From DASUPK01 sp963831605 (GTDB taxonomy: Bacteria; Actinomycetota; Thermoleophilia; Solirubrobacterales; 70-9): DNA of 64,000 nt. Both the position numbers and the translations under genes were made by a program. This document shows, piece after piece, positions 51,783 through 60,019 of this stretch. The DNA lies in the NCBI GenBank assembly GCA_963831605.1, contig CAWHQR010000003.1:558001-622000 (forward strand). Direction: 5' to 3'. How positions within the stretch are numbered: the first letter of the stretch is position 1; each line of letters opens with the position of its first letter. The notes below the pieces were generated by a model. The model did no database searches, was not told the origin of the DNA, and saw only the letters and a list, made by a program, of their open reading frames with translations.

Positions 51783-52369
51783 CCCGCTTCGTAGGCCTCA
51801 CTGGAGGGATCGGGGCCGGCAAATCGGAGGCTCTGGCCGTCTTCGAGCGGCGCGGCGTACCCGTCCTTTCGACCGACGAGGTCGCCCACGACATCCTGGA
51901 CGACGATCAGGTGCGCAGGGCGGTGGTGGAGCGCTGGGGCGAGGAGATCGCCCCTGGCGGCGCCGTCGATCGCGACAGGGTGGGGGAGATCGTCTTCGCG
52001 GACCGCGATGAGCTCGCCTGGCTCGAGAGCGTCACGCACCCACGAGTCGGCGCCAAGGTGCTCGAATGGCGCCAGGGTCTCGGCCCCGAGGTGGAGATCG
52101 CGGTGGTCGAGGTGCCGCTGCTGTTCGAGGCGGCGATGGAGGGGGCTTTCGACGCCACCCTGGCTGTCATCGCCGACGACGGGATCCGTGACGCCCGGCT
52201 GCGTGAGCGTGGCCAGGCGGGGCTCGCCGGACGCGAGGACAGGCAGCTCGATCAGGTCGAGAAGGAGCGCCGTGCCGACCACGTCATCCGCAACGATGGG
52301 TCCCTTGAGGAGTTGGATAGAGAGGTGAACAACCTGATCGATCAACTGCGCCAGGGGGGCGGTGGATGA
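51779..52369 (+). CDS. coaE: Dephospho-CoA kinase
   Basis: Last step of CoA synthesis. 196 residues from TTG at 51779, which overlaps the restored rpsA stop by 4 nt. P-loop FVGLTGGIGAGKSEAL, the DEVAHDILDD acceptor region, THPRVGAKVLEW, and IAVVEVPLLFEAAMEGAFD are family hallmarks. The same frame is also open upstream into rpsA, so a read-through S1-CoaE polypeptide is possible in the sequence as given. Its TGA overlaps the ATG of the transglycosylase gene. Confidence 0.94.
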   Translation: MTRFVGLTGGIGAGKSEALAVFERRGVPVLSTDEVAHDILDDDQVRRAVVERWGEEIAPGGAVDRDRVGEIVFADRDELAWLESVTHPRVGAKVLEWRQGLGPEVEIAVVEVPLLFEAAMEGAFDATLAVIADDGIRDARLRERGQAGLAGREDRQLDQVEKERRADHVIRNDGSLEELDREVNNLIDQLRQGGGG

Positions 52370-53040
52370 GTCCGAATACCTCGGTGAGGTCCGCCCGCAC
52401 GCGCTCCGATCGGAGTGCCGCGCGCTCGAAGACCCGCAGGAACACGAGCAGCAAGGGCCGGAGGCGCTCCCAGCGCGGTCGCCGCGCGCTGGTGATCGGC
52501 GGGACGCTGCTCGTCGGCGCACTCGGCGGATTCCTGCTCGTCAACAGCGACCGCTTCCAGCGCACCCTGGAGGAGGTCACCCTCCCGCTGCAGCACGAGG
52601 ACATCATCCGCCAGCAGGCCGCCCAGAAGGACGTGCCGGCGGACCTGATCGCAGCGGTGATCTACAACGAGTCCCGCTTCCGCGATCAGACCTCCCACGC
52701 GGGAGCGCGTGGCCTCATGCAGATCACGCCGAGCACCGCGAAGGTGATCGAGAGCCTCAGTGGTGGCCAGACCTTCAAGTTCGATGACCTCTCGAACCCC
52801 GACATCAACATCCGCTACGGCACCTTCTACCTCCACTATCTGCTCCAGAAGTTCGGCGACAATGAGATCGCGGCGCTGGCCGCGTACAACGCCGGGGAGA
52901 CCAATGTGGCGAACTGGGGCGGCTCGAACCTGAGCCTGAACGACATTCCGTTTCCCGAAACGCGCGACTACGTGGAGAATGTGCTGGACAAGCGGGACGA
53001 GTACGCGAGCCACTACCGTCACGAGCTCGGGCTCGACTGA
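52366..53040 (+). CDS. Membrane-anchored lytic transglycosylase (SLT domain)
   Basis: Cleaves peptidoglycan glycan strands. 224 residues: a very basic cytoplasmic N-terminus (RSARTRSDRSAARSKTRRN), one membrane helix (ALVIGGTLLVGALGGFLLV), and an SLT domain outside. Catalytic Glu102 is in IYNESRFRDQTSHAGARGLMQITPSTA, and the AALAAYNAGETNV motif completes the fold. Overlaps coaE by 4 nt; rpsA-coaE-slt is a coupled run. Confidence 0.94.
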   Translation: MSPNTSVRSARTRSDRSAARSKTRRNTSSKGRRRSQRGRRALVIGGTLLVGALGGFLLVNSDRFQRTLEEVTLPLQHEDIIRQQAAQKDVPADLIAAVIYNESRFRDQTSHAGARGLMQITPSTAKVIESLSGGQTFKFDDLSNPDINIRYGTFYLHYLLQKFGDNEIAALAAYNAGETNVANWGGSNLSLNDIPFPETRDYVENVLDKRDEYASHYRHELGLD

Positions 53041-53062
53041 GCAGGGGACTAGAGAGGAAACA

Positions 53063-53893
53063 ATGGAGCTGAGTCGCCGTAACCGTCGCCTGATCGCAAT
53101 GCTCGCGTGCGTCTCCGCGCTGGGAGCCGTGGCGTTCCCGTCCGCCGCTCCGGCAGCCCCTCGCGCCCACAAGTCAGTGGTCGGCGGGGGAAGGGCGGAC
53201 CCGGCCCAGTGGCCCTTCGCCGTCGCGATCTTCCGCAAGGGCCACATGCACTGCAGCGGCTCCGTGATCGCCCCGACCAAGGTGCTGACCGCTGGCCACT
53301 GCGTCGACGGCTTCAACGTCGCGAATCTCCAGGTGATCGTCGGCCGCCCGACCCTCCGTGACGCCGCCGTCGGGCAGACGATCGGCGTGGTCTCCGGGCG
53401 CGTCCATCCCGACTTCGAGCAGACGGGCCTGCACGACGTGGCGGTGCTCAATCTTGCCCAGCCGACGAGCGTCACCCCGGTGCCCCTCGCGACGCCCGAC
53501 CAGAATGCCGCGACGACGGGTGTCGGGGCACAGCTGCAGGTGGCCGGCTACGGAGCGACCAATCCCTTCGGAACGCATCTCTCGGGCTTCCTGAAGTCGA
53601 CGACCGAGCAGTCCAGAACCGATAACCGCTGCCTGAAGGCCTACACGCGCGACCTCTTCGCCCCTGAGAGCATGATCTGCGCGCTCGGCGCCAAGAAGAA
53701 GAAGCCTGGCCGCTTCAAGATCCACACCTCGGCCTGTTCCGGCGACAGCGGCGGCCCGCTGGTCGCCAACACGGCCACCGGGCCGGTGGAGGTCGGGACG
53801 GTGTCGTTTGGCGGCGCCCTCTGCGGCCTGCCGGCAGCGCCGACCGTCTACTCGCGGGTGTCGGCCAGCCTGGACTTCATCAACGCGCCCTAG
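53063..53893 (+). CDS. Secreted trypsin-like serine protease
   Basis: 276 residues. Signal peptide (MELSRRNRRLIAMLACVSALGAVAFPSAAPAAP) then a short propeptide ending at VVGGGRADPAQWPFAVAI, the chymotrypsin-fold start. Triad: His79 (LTAGHCVDG), Asp125 (LHDVAVLNL) and Ser229 (CSGDSGGPLV). Six cysteines in the mature domain suit extracellular disulfides. ATG at 53063 with AGAGAGG 5 nt upstream, one of the better Shine-Dalgarno sites here. Confidence 0.94.
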   Translation: MELSRRNRRLIAMLACVSALGAVAFPSAAPAAPRAHKSVVGGGRADPAQWPFAVAIFRKGHMHCSGSVIAPTKVLTAGHCVDGFNVANLQVIVGRPTLRDAAVGQTIGVVSGRVHPDFEQTGLHDVAVLNLAQPTSVTPVPLATPDQNAATTGVGAQLQVAGYGATNPFGTHLSGFLKSTTEQSRTDNRCLKAYTRDLFAPESMICALGAKKKKPGRFKIHTSACSGDSGGPLVANTATGPVEVGTVSFGGALCGLPAAPTVYSRVSASLDFINAP

Positions 53894-53908
53894 TCCAGCA
53901 TCTAGGAC

Positions 53909-53936
53909 CTGACTCGAAGTCAACCCGCACTAAGCT
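53909..53936 (+). promoter_or_regulatory. Putative sigma-70-type promoter of the TetR gene
   Basis: CTGACT (53909-53914) and TAAGCT (53931-53936) with a 16-bp spacer. A start of transcription about 6 nt downstream would fall on the A of ATC at 53942, the first codon available to the TetR frame. This fits a leaderless mRNA with a non-canonical start. Confidence 0.45.
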
Positions 53937-53941
53937 GACCC

Positions 53942-54529
53942 ATCTCAACTCGCCCGCTGACAACCGACAGAGCCGAGGAACGACGGACGCAGCTGCTGAC
54001 CGCCGCGCTCGAGGTGTTCGGCGACAGGGACTACGAAGAGGTCTCCGTCGATGAGGTTGCCCAGGCCGCCGGGGTATCCCACGGGCTGGTGTTCCAGTAC
54101 TTCGGCAGCAAGAGGGGCCTGTACGTCGCCTGCCTCGAGCCCCTGATCGAGGGCTTTCGCTCGCGGGTCGAGCCGGATCCGGACCTGCCGCCCGTTGACC
54201 GGCTCCGTTCGGGCCTGCGGAACTTCGCCGACGCGATCAGCGAGCATCCGGCCGGTTATCGCAACCTGATGACCCGGGCGGCCGGCTTCAGCGAGGTCCG
54301 CGAGGCCCTGGAGCAAGCGCGATGGTGGCGTGTCAACCGTCTGGCCGAAGCGATGGGCCTCGATCCCGACCGTCCCGCCGTCCGCGTCGGGCTGCGAGCG
54401 TGGACCTCTTACGTCGAGGCGGCGATGCTCACCTGGCTGGAGGAGGGCGCGCCGGAGCGCGACGAGATGGTCGAGATGCTGGTCCGGGCGCTCGGCGCGA
54501 CGACCGAGGGAATCGCCGCAGCCGAGTAG
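53942..54529 (+). CDS. TetR-family regulator, no canonical start codon
   Basis: DNA-binding repressor of the TetR family. The complete N-terminal HTH (DRAEERRTQLLTAALEVFGD, SVDEVAQAAGVSHGLVFQYFGSKRGLYV) is present in one frame, followed by a helical ligand domain (FADAISEHPAGYRNLMTRA). The first ATG/GTG in frame is the GTG at 54014, which would remove helix 1. Upstream only ATC (53942) and CTG (53957) precede the conserved TTDRAEERR. Either could start a leaderless mRNA, or an indel hides the real start. Target unknown. uvrB follows 27 bp downstream. Confidence 0.82.
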   Translation: MSTRPLTTDRAEERRTQLLTAALEVFGDRDYEEVSVDEVAQAAGVSHGLVFQYFGSKRGLYVACLEPLIEGFRSRVEPDPDLPPVDRLRSGLRNFADAISEHPAGYRNLMTRAAGFSEVREALEQARWWRVNRLAEAMGLDPDRPAVRVGLRAWTSYVEAAMLTWLEEGAPERDEMVEMLVRALGATTEGIAAAE

Positions 54530-54556
54530 AGCGGGGCCCCTGGGTACGCTGGGTGC

Positions 54557-56551
54557 GTGCCGAAGTTCAAGCTCAATCCGGCCTACACGCCGACGGCGGA
54601 CCAGCCGAAGGCGATCGAGGGCCTCGCCGAGGGACTCGGCTCCGAGGAGCGGGTCCAGACCCTGCTGGGCGCGACCGGCACCGGCAAGACCTTCACGATG
54701 GCCGCGACCATCGAGCGGGTGCAGCGCCCGGCTCTGGTGATCGCCCACAACAAGACGCTGGCCGCCCAGCTCTGCAACGAGTTCCGGGAGTTCTTCCCGG
54801 ACAACGCCGTCGAGTACTTCGTCAGCTACTACGACTACTACCAGCCCGAGGCATACGTCCCGGCGCAGGACCTCTACATCGAGAAGGACTCCTCGATCAA
54901 CGACGAGATCGATCGCCTCCGCCACTCGGCGACCGCCTCGCTCTTCGCCCGCGACGACGTGATCATCGTCGCCTCGGTGTCCTGCATCTACGGGATCGGC
55001 TCCCCGCAGCTCTACCGCGAGCAGATGCAGCTCTTCAAGGTCGGCGACTGGATCGACCGTCAGGACGTCTTCCGCAAGCTGGTGGCCATGCAGTACCGGC
55101 GCAACGACCAGAACCTGGCGCGCGGCGCCTTCCGCGCCCGCGGCGAGGTGCTCGAGATCTTCCCGGCGTACGCCGAGTCCGCCTACCGGATACAGCTCTT
55201 CGGAGACGAGATCGAGGCGATCCAGCACTTCGATCCGCTGACCGGGGAGATCCTCGACGTGATCGATCACGTCTCGGTCTGGCCGGCGAGCCACTACGTC
55301 GTCAAGGAGGAGACGATGGAGCGCGCGGTCGACGAGATCGAGCGGGAGATGCGCAACCAGGTCGCCCACTTCGAGGAGCACGGCAAGCAGCTCGAAGCGC
55401 ATCGGCTCCAGCAGCGAACCCGGTACGACATGGAGATGATGCGCGAGCTCGGCTTCTGCCCGGGCATCGAGAACTACTCGCGGATCCTCGACGGCCGGCC
55501 GCCCGGAAGCCCGCCGTACACGCTGATCGACTACTTCCCCGACGACTTCGTCCTCTTCATCGATGAGTCGCATCAGACGATCCCCCAGATCGGCGGCATG
55601 TACGAGGGCGACTTCTCGCGCAAGTCGACCCTGGTCGACTTCGGCTTCCGCCTGCCCAGCGCCGTCGACAACCGCCCGCTCAAGTTCGACGAGTTCCTCG
55701 ACCGGGTGAAGCAGATGGTCCTGGTCTCGGCGACGCCGGGACCGTGGGAGCGGGCCGAGTCCACTCGGGTCGTCGAGCAGATCGTCAGGCCGACGGGGAT
55801 CGTCGACCCGGATGTCGAGGTCCGCGAGACCAGGAACCAGATCGACGACCTGATGAACGAGGTGCGGGTCCGCGCCGAGAGGAACGAGCGCGTGCTGGTC
55901 ACGACGCTGACCAAGAAGATGGCCGAGGACCTGACGGAGTACCTGCTCGAACACGGCTTCAAGGTCCGATACCTGCACTCCGAGGTCGACACGCTCGAGC
56001 GGATCCAGATCATCCGCGAGCTGCGGCTCGGCGAGTACGACGTGCTGGTCGGGGTCAACCTGCTGCGCGAGGGCCTGGATCTTCCCGAGGTCTCGCTGGT
56101 GGCGATCCTCGACGCCGACAAGGAGGGCTTCCTTCGCGGCGAGACCAGCCTGATCCAGACGATCGGCCGCGCCGCCCGCAACGTCGACGGCCGCGTCCTG
56201 ATGTACGCCGACAAGGAGACCGACGCGATGCGGAAGGCGATCTCAGAGACCGACCGCCGCCGCGCGATCCAGGTCGCCTACAACGAGGAGCACGGCATCA
56301 CGGCCGCGACCGTCGTCAAGGGCATCTCCGACATGGCCGAGTTCCTGGCGATGGAGTCGAACGCGCCGAAGCGCCGCAGGCGCCGGCGCGAGGAGACCGC
56401 GACCAAGACCCCGGAAGAGCTCGAAAAGATCGTGATCGAGCTCGAGGAGGAGATGCTCGCGGCGGCGGACGATCTCCGTTTCGAGGAGGCGGCTCGCATC
56501 CGCGACGAGCTCAAGGAGCTCCGGGCGGACCTGGACGCGATCCGGGCCTAG
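54557..56551 (+). CDS. uvrB: UvrABC system protein B
   Basis: Damage-verification helicase of nucleotide excision repair; 664 residues, normal length. Walker A LLGATGTGKTFTMAATIE; the beta-hairpin region EYFVSYYDYYQPEAYVP; motif II VLFIDESHQTIPQIGGMYEGD; and motif VI QTIGRAARNVDGRVLMYAD. The C-terminal UVR domain is LEEEMLAAADDLRFEEAARIRDELKEL. GTG start with TACGCT ending 6 nt upstream (leaderless signature). Confidence 0.98.
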   Translation: MPKFKLNPAYTPTADQPKAIEGLAEGLGSEERVQTLLGATGTGKTFTMAATIERVQRPALVIAHNKTLAAQLCNEFREFFPDNAVEYFVSYYDYYQPEAYVPAQDLYIEKDSSINDEIDRLRHSATASLFARDDVIIVASVSCIYGIGSPQLYREQMQLFKVGDWIDRQDVFRKLVAMQYRRNDQNLARGAFRARGEVLEIFPAYAESAYRIQLFGDEIEAIQHFDPLTGEILDVIDHVSVWPASHYVVKEETMERAVDEIEREMRNQVAHFEEHGKQLEAHRLQQRTRYDMEMMRELGFCPGIENYSRILDGRPPGSPPYTLIDYFPDDFVLFIDESHQTIPQIGGMYEGDFSRKSTLVDFGFRLPSAVDNRPLKFDEFLDRVKQMVLVSATPGPWERAESTRVVEQIVRPTGIVDPDVEVRETRNQIDDLMNEVRVRAERNERVLVTTLTKKMAEDLTEYLLEHGFKVRYLHSEVDTLERIQIIRELRLGEYDVLVGVNLLREGLDLPEVSLVAILDADKEGFLRGETSLIQTIGRAARNVDGRVLMYADKETDAMRKAISETDRRRAIQVAYNEEHGITAATVVKGISDMAEFLAMESNAPKRRRRRREETATKTPEELEKIVIELEEEMLAAADDLRFEEAARIRDELKELRADLDAIRA

Positions 56552-56668
56552 GCGGCTCTCGCCTCAACCGCTTAGGGGCCGGTAGGGTGATCGCCCGAGC
56601 GGTGAACGTCTTCGCATAGTCACCGTTTTAAGGGTGGTAGGGTCCCCACCTGGGGAAAAAGCCGGAAA

Positions 56669-57331
56669 ATGGGCAAGTTCTTTACGGGGCCCAACTGGAG
56701 CGTCGGCAATGGATTGTCGGCAGAGCAAGGTCAGGAGCGCATCAGGTCGGTTCGTGATGAGCCGACCGAGCGTGACGAAGTGGATGTGGCGAGCGTGAGG
56801 GTCGAACGCGCCAGACGAATCGCCGAGCGCACACTCCGAGGGTCCCTCGAAGCAGACGGCACACCGGTGATCTTCCACGTCAGGCGGGTCGCCAAGACCT
56901 CTCCGGACTTTGCCCGATCCGTGGCCTGGCTTCATGACGTCTTGGAGGATTCCTCGGTTTCCGAGGAGGAGCTGTTGGCCAGTGGGCTCACGGACGAGGA
57001 GCTGCGGGCGCTGAGGCTGCTGACCCGGCAGCGTGATAGTCGATCCGCCAAGCACTATCTCTCCCACGTCTCCCAGATCGCGCGCTCCTCCGGATCGGCC
57101 GGCGAGATCGCCCGCGCCGTCAAGCGGCAGGATCTTGCCGACCGGCAGCGGCATCCGAATCTGCGCCGCGATGGATGGCATCCGCCCTATCGGGCCGCAC
57201 TCGCGCTCTTGCAGAAGGAAGCGCCTGAACCGAAGAGATCCTCGTCTCTACAGCCAGTCGCCAATCCGTCGGCGAGGAGAACCGTCGCGCCTATCTCCGA
57301 AGGGTCGCAAGTGGCGACCTCTCCTGGCTGA
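56669..57331 (+). CDS. HD-domain phosphohydrolase (SpoT/MESH1-like)
   Basis: 220 residues. The core resembles the (p)ppGpp hydrolase HD fold: IFHVRRVAKTSPDFARSVAWLHDVLEDSSVSEEEL gives the His, HD pair and ED, and VKRQDLADRQRHP gives the final metal Asp. No synthetase, TGS or ACT domain follows, so it is a stand-alone small hydrolase; the nucleotide substrate is uncertain. The tail after residue 180 is Ser/Arg-rich. Start is uncertain: the ATG at 56669 gives an unconserved ~40-residue N-terminus, and a later GTG near 56798 may be real. Eight bp before DUF2252. Confidence 0.75.
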   Translation: MGKFFTGPNWSVGNGLSAEQGQERIRSVRDEPTERDEVDVASVRVERARRIAERTLRGSLEADGTPVIFHVRRVAKTSPDFARSVAWLHDVLEDSSVSEEELLASGLTDEELRALRLLTRQRDSRSAKHYLSHVSQIARSSGSAGEIARAVKRQDLADRQRHPNLRRDGWHPPYRAALALLQKEAPEPKRSSSLQPVANPSARRTVAPISEGSQVATSPG

Positions 57332-57339
57332 CGAGATTC

Positions 57340-58770
57340 TTGACCATGCCCTCAGCGCCCACCAACTCCCAGCCCGCAGAGATTGCCAGCGCCGATGAGC
57401 GCGCAGCCGCCGGTAAGGCGGCGCGCAAGAAGACCCCTCGCTCAAGTCACGGAGACTGGGCACCGGCAGCGCGCCGGAGAGATCCGGTCAAGGTGCTCGA
57501 GGACCAGTCCAAGAACCGCGTACAGGAACTCGTCCCGATCCGCTACGGGCGGATGCTGGCCTCGCCCTTCACGTTCTACCGCGGCGCGGCGGCGATCATG
57601 GCGATGGACCTCGCGAAGACACCCCGGTCCGGGTTTGGGGTCCAGCTCTGCGGCGACGCGCACCTCTCCAACTTCGGGATCTTCGCGGCCCCCGACCGCC
57701 AGCTGGTGTTGGACGTCAACGACTTCGACGAGACCCTTCCCGGGCCCTGGGAATGGGACCTCAAGCGTCTCGCAGCCAGTTTCGAGATCGCCGGGCGGGA
57801 TCGCAACTTCACCCCGAAGGAGACCCGCCGCGCCGTCCTCAGAACGGTCCGCGAGTACCGCGAGGCGATGCGGAGATTCGCCACGATGCGGAACTTCGAC
57901 GTCTGGTACGCGCGCCTCGACGTCGAGGCCCTGCTCGCCGACCTGGCCAAGGTCGCCGACCGCAAGCAGATGAAGGCGGCCCGGAAGAACGTAGCCAAGG
58001 CCAAGAAGAAGAACAGCCTCAAGGCGTTCGACCGCCTCGTCCACGAGGTCGATGGCGAGCCGCGGATCATCAGCGATCCGCCGCTGCTGGTTCCTGTCGA
58101 CGAGCTGGTTTCGGAGGACCAGCGCAAAGCGCTGGAGGAGCGGATCATCGAGATGCTCGGCCGTTACCGCAAGAGCCTCGAGGGGGACCGACGCCACCTA
58201 ATCGACAGCTTCCGGTTCGTCGAAATGGCCCGCAAAGTCGTCGGCGTCGGCAGCGTCGGGACGCGCGCCTGGGTCGTGCTGATGATGGGCCGCGACGGGC
58301 AGGACCCGCTCTTCATGCAAGCCAAGGAGGCCGAGGCCTCAGTGCTCGAGCCCTACGTCGGGGCGAGCGAGTTCGAAAACCACGGCCAGCGGGTGGTCGA
58401 GGGCCAGTGGCTGATGCAGACTTCGAGCGACATCCTTCTCGGCTGGCTTCCGGCGACCGCGTGGGAGGGTGGCCAGCGAGACTTCTACGTGCGCCAGCTT
58501 TGGGACGGGAAGCGATCGGTCGACATCGAGACCCTGCCGCCGGAGGGGCTGGAGATCTACGGGAAGGTGTGCGGCTGGACGCTGGCCCAAGCCCATGCAC
58601 GATCCGGCGACCGGATCGCGATCGGCGCCTACCTTGGCAAGGGCGACAGCTTCGATCAGGCGATCGCCGAGTTCTCCGAGCGCTACGCCGACCAGAACGA
58701 GCTCGATTACGCCGAGCTCGCCGATGCGGCCAAGTCGGGCCGTATCGAGGCTGAGACGGACCTTGACTGA
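57340..58770 (+). CDS. DUF2252 protein (kinase-like fold)
   Basis: 476 residues. The family pattern is strong: RMLASPFTFYRGAAAIMAMDL, LCGDAHLSNFGIFAAPDRQLVLDVNDFDETLPGPWEWDLKRLAAS, and VVGVGSVGTRAWVVLM. The GDAHLSNFG and DVNDFDE segments mimic the catalytic and metal-binding loops of aminoglycoside-kinase-like folds, so phosphotransfer is plausible, but no activity is established. N-terminal ~45 residues are disordered and basic. ATG may be 57340 or 57346. Co-oriented with the HD gene 8 bp upstream. Confidence 0.88.
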   Translation: MTMPSAPTNSQPAEIASADERAAAGKAARKKTPRSSHGDWAPAARRRDPVKVLEDQSKNRVQELVPIRYGRMLASPFTFYRGAAAIMAMDLAKTPRSGFGVQLCGDAHLSNFGIFAAPDRQLVLDVNDFDETLPGPWEWDLKRLAASFEIAGRDRNFTPKETRRAVLRTVREYREAMRRFATMRNFDVWYARLDVEALLADLAKVADRKQMKAARKNVAKAKKKNSLKAFDRLVHEVDGEPRIISDPPLLVPVDELVSEDQRKALEERIIEMLGRYRKSLEGDRRHLIDSFRFVEMARKVVGVGSVGTRAWVVLMMGRDGQDPLFMQAKEAEASVLEPYVGASEFENHGQRVVEGQWLMQTSSDILLGWLPATAWEGGQRDFYVRQLWDGKRSVDIETLPPEGLEIYGKVCGWTLAQAHARSGDRIAIGAYLGKGDSFDQAIAEFSERYADQNELDYAELADAAKSGRIEAETDLD

Positions 58771-58787
58771 GGGCCGGGCCACGGCCC
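58771..58787 (+). terminator. Hairpin after the DUF2252 gene
   Basis: GGGCCG (58771-58776), GGCCA loop, CGGCCC (58782-58787): a perfect 6-bp GC stem immediately after the TGA. No T-run follows. Consistent with a transcript end stem. Confidence 0.5.
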
Positions 58788-59016
58788 ATTCGAAACTCCC
58801 CGTACCTGAAGGACGCTAGGGGCTGAACAGGGGGATTGCTCCAGTCCTCTGGGGCACGATCGGCCTCGGCGCCGGCGCGCTCGTCGAGCGGATGCTCGCG
58901 CGCGAGGGCGAGCGAGCGCGTACCGGCAGACCTGGAGGCTACTCCGGGCTGACCGGAGACTCACCGTGGTCCGCGCGCTGCTGCTGCTGCGTCGCCAGGC
59001 GTAGTCGTCCTGCTGG
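58788..59016. other. Gap without a supported gene
   Basis: About 230 bp between the DUF2252 hairpin and the convergent lipoprotein stop. Possible frames here change composition abruptly or contain CCCC-type artefacts. A stretch around 58835-58920 translates to a short Gly/Ala/Leu segment (APVLWGTIGLGAGALVER) that could be the remnant of a membrane protein, but no start or clean end supports it. Confidence 0.4.
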
Positions 59017-59370
59017 TCAGCCTAGTTTTTTCAGATCGGCCTTCGCTGGTCCAACGCACTCGTCCGGCGACACCCCCGAGCTCTCGCCGAACTCCACGCC
59101 GGCATCGCCAGAGGGGTTGGTCGCGACGGCGTAGTCGACTGCCTCAGCGTTGGCCTGGGCCGAGATGACCTCCTCCGACTCCGTAAAGACATTGATGACC
59201 GTGCACTCCTGACCGGAGGGCAGGGTGTAAACCATTTCGTTGGCGTCGGAGCTGATTCCCAGCGCGTTCGAGACGTCGTCATTGGTGAAGCCGCTGCCGC
59301 CGCTGTCACTGCCGCAGCCACCGGCAAGCAGAAGCAGAACCAGGGCGAGTCCCGTGAGCAGGAGTCGCAC
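59017..59370 (-). CDS. Small lipoprotein
   Basis: 117 residues from GTG. Lipoprotein signal MRLLLTGLALVLLLLAGGC (lipobox LAGGC) then a Gly/Ser linker (SDSGGSG) and a small globular domain (NDDVSNALGISSDANEMVYTLPSGQECTVINVFTESEEV, VGVSPDEC-like end) with two cysteines. No family recognised. Outer-surface lipoprotein anchored in the membrane. Stands alone on the minus strand between DUF2252 and the sulfatase remnant. Confidence 0.82.
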   Translation of the reverse strand: MRLLLTGLALVLLLLAGGCGSDSGGSGFTNDDVSNALGISSDANEMVYTLPSGQECTVINVFTESEEVISAQANAEAVDYAVATNPSGDAGVEFGESSGVSPDECVGPAKADLKKLG

Positions 59371-59408
59371 GGAGCGATTCTACCCGCGAGCCAACCCCTG
59401 AGGAGGCG

Positions 59409-59951
59409 GTGCGCTGCCCGCTCCATTCCGCCCATATCCCGCTCCATTCCGCCCATATATGCTCTACCGCCGACGTAGAAATTCCTGAGGGCGGCGCCGA
59501 GGGAATGCTGAATACGAACGGTGGCTCACTCGGCGGCTATGGGCTCTATCTGCTGAAGGGCAAGCCGGTCTTCACCTACGTGCAGCTCACTACGGAACGT
59601 TTCCGATGGGAAGGACCGGCGGCCCTCACGCCCCGCAAGCACACCATCGTATTTGACTTCAAATACGACGGACCGGGCTTCGGCAAGGGAGGAACCGGTG
59701 TTCTGTCGGTGGACGGCAAGGAAGTCGACAGCAAGAAGATGCCGGCCACCATTCCGTTCATAATCTCTCTTGACGAGTCTTTCGACGTCGGAGTGGACAC
59801 CCGCCGTGGGATGGATGACAACGATTACGAACCGCCGTTTCGGTTCACCGGCAAGCTGGACAAGCTGACGATCAAGCTGGAAGAGATGACTGCTGCAGAG
59901 GAGAAGCTCCTCAAGGAGAAGGCGCAGTCCGCCAAGAACGCGTCGCAGTGA
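59409..59951 (+). pseudogene. C-terminal remnant of an arylsulfatase
   Basis: The frame encodes only the C-terminal beta-domain of a large arylsulfatase: IPEGGAEGMLNTNGGSLGGYGLYLLKGKPVFTY, RFRWEGPAALTPRKHTIVFDFKYDGPGFGKGG and PPFRFTGKLDKLTIKL. The catalytic sulfatase domain with its Cys-x-Pro-x-Arg site is missing. Directly before it is a 21-bp tandem repeat (59417-59458), in frame as PLHSAHI twice. The next gene is an intact formylglycine-generating enzyme, the usual sulfatase partner. So this is a decayed sulfatase-FGE module. Confidence 0.8.
59417..59458. repeat. Perfect 21-bp tandem direct repeat
   Basis: CCCGCTCCATTCCGCCCATA plus T occurs twice back to back (59417-59437 and 59438-59458). 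It lies exactly upstream of the point where sulfatase-like coding begins and may mark the deletion junction, produced by slippage or illegitimate repair. Confidence 0.9.
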
Positions 59952-60019
59952 TCGCCATCGCGCTCGTTTAGCGCCCCTGGCATTCGCGAATGAGACGGCC
60001 CGGAGTAGGGTGAAGTGGT

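Noticed and set aside
53945..55978. 677-aa antisense frame over TetR and uvrB
   Set aside because: Same artefact; both sense genes have intact motifs.
58892..59134. 80-aa frame with a run of four Cys
   Set aside because: Cys run comes from a CTG/TGC repeat; overlaps the lipoprotein gene antisense and has no start signal.
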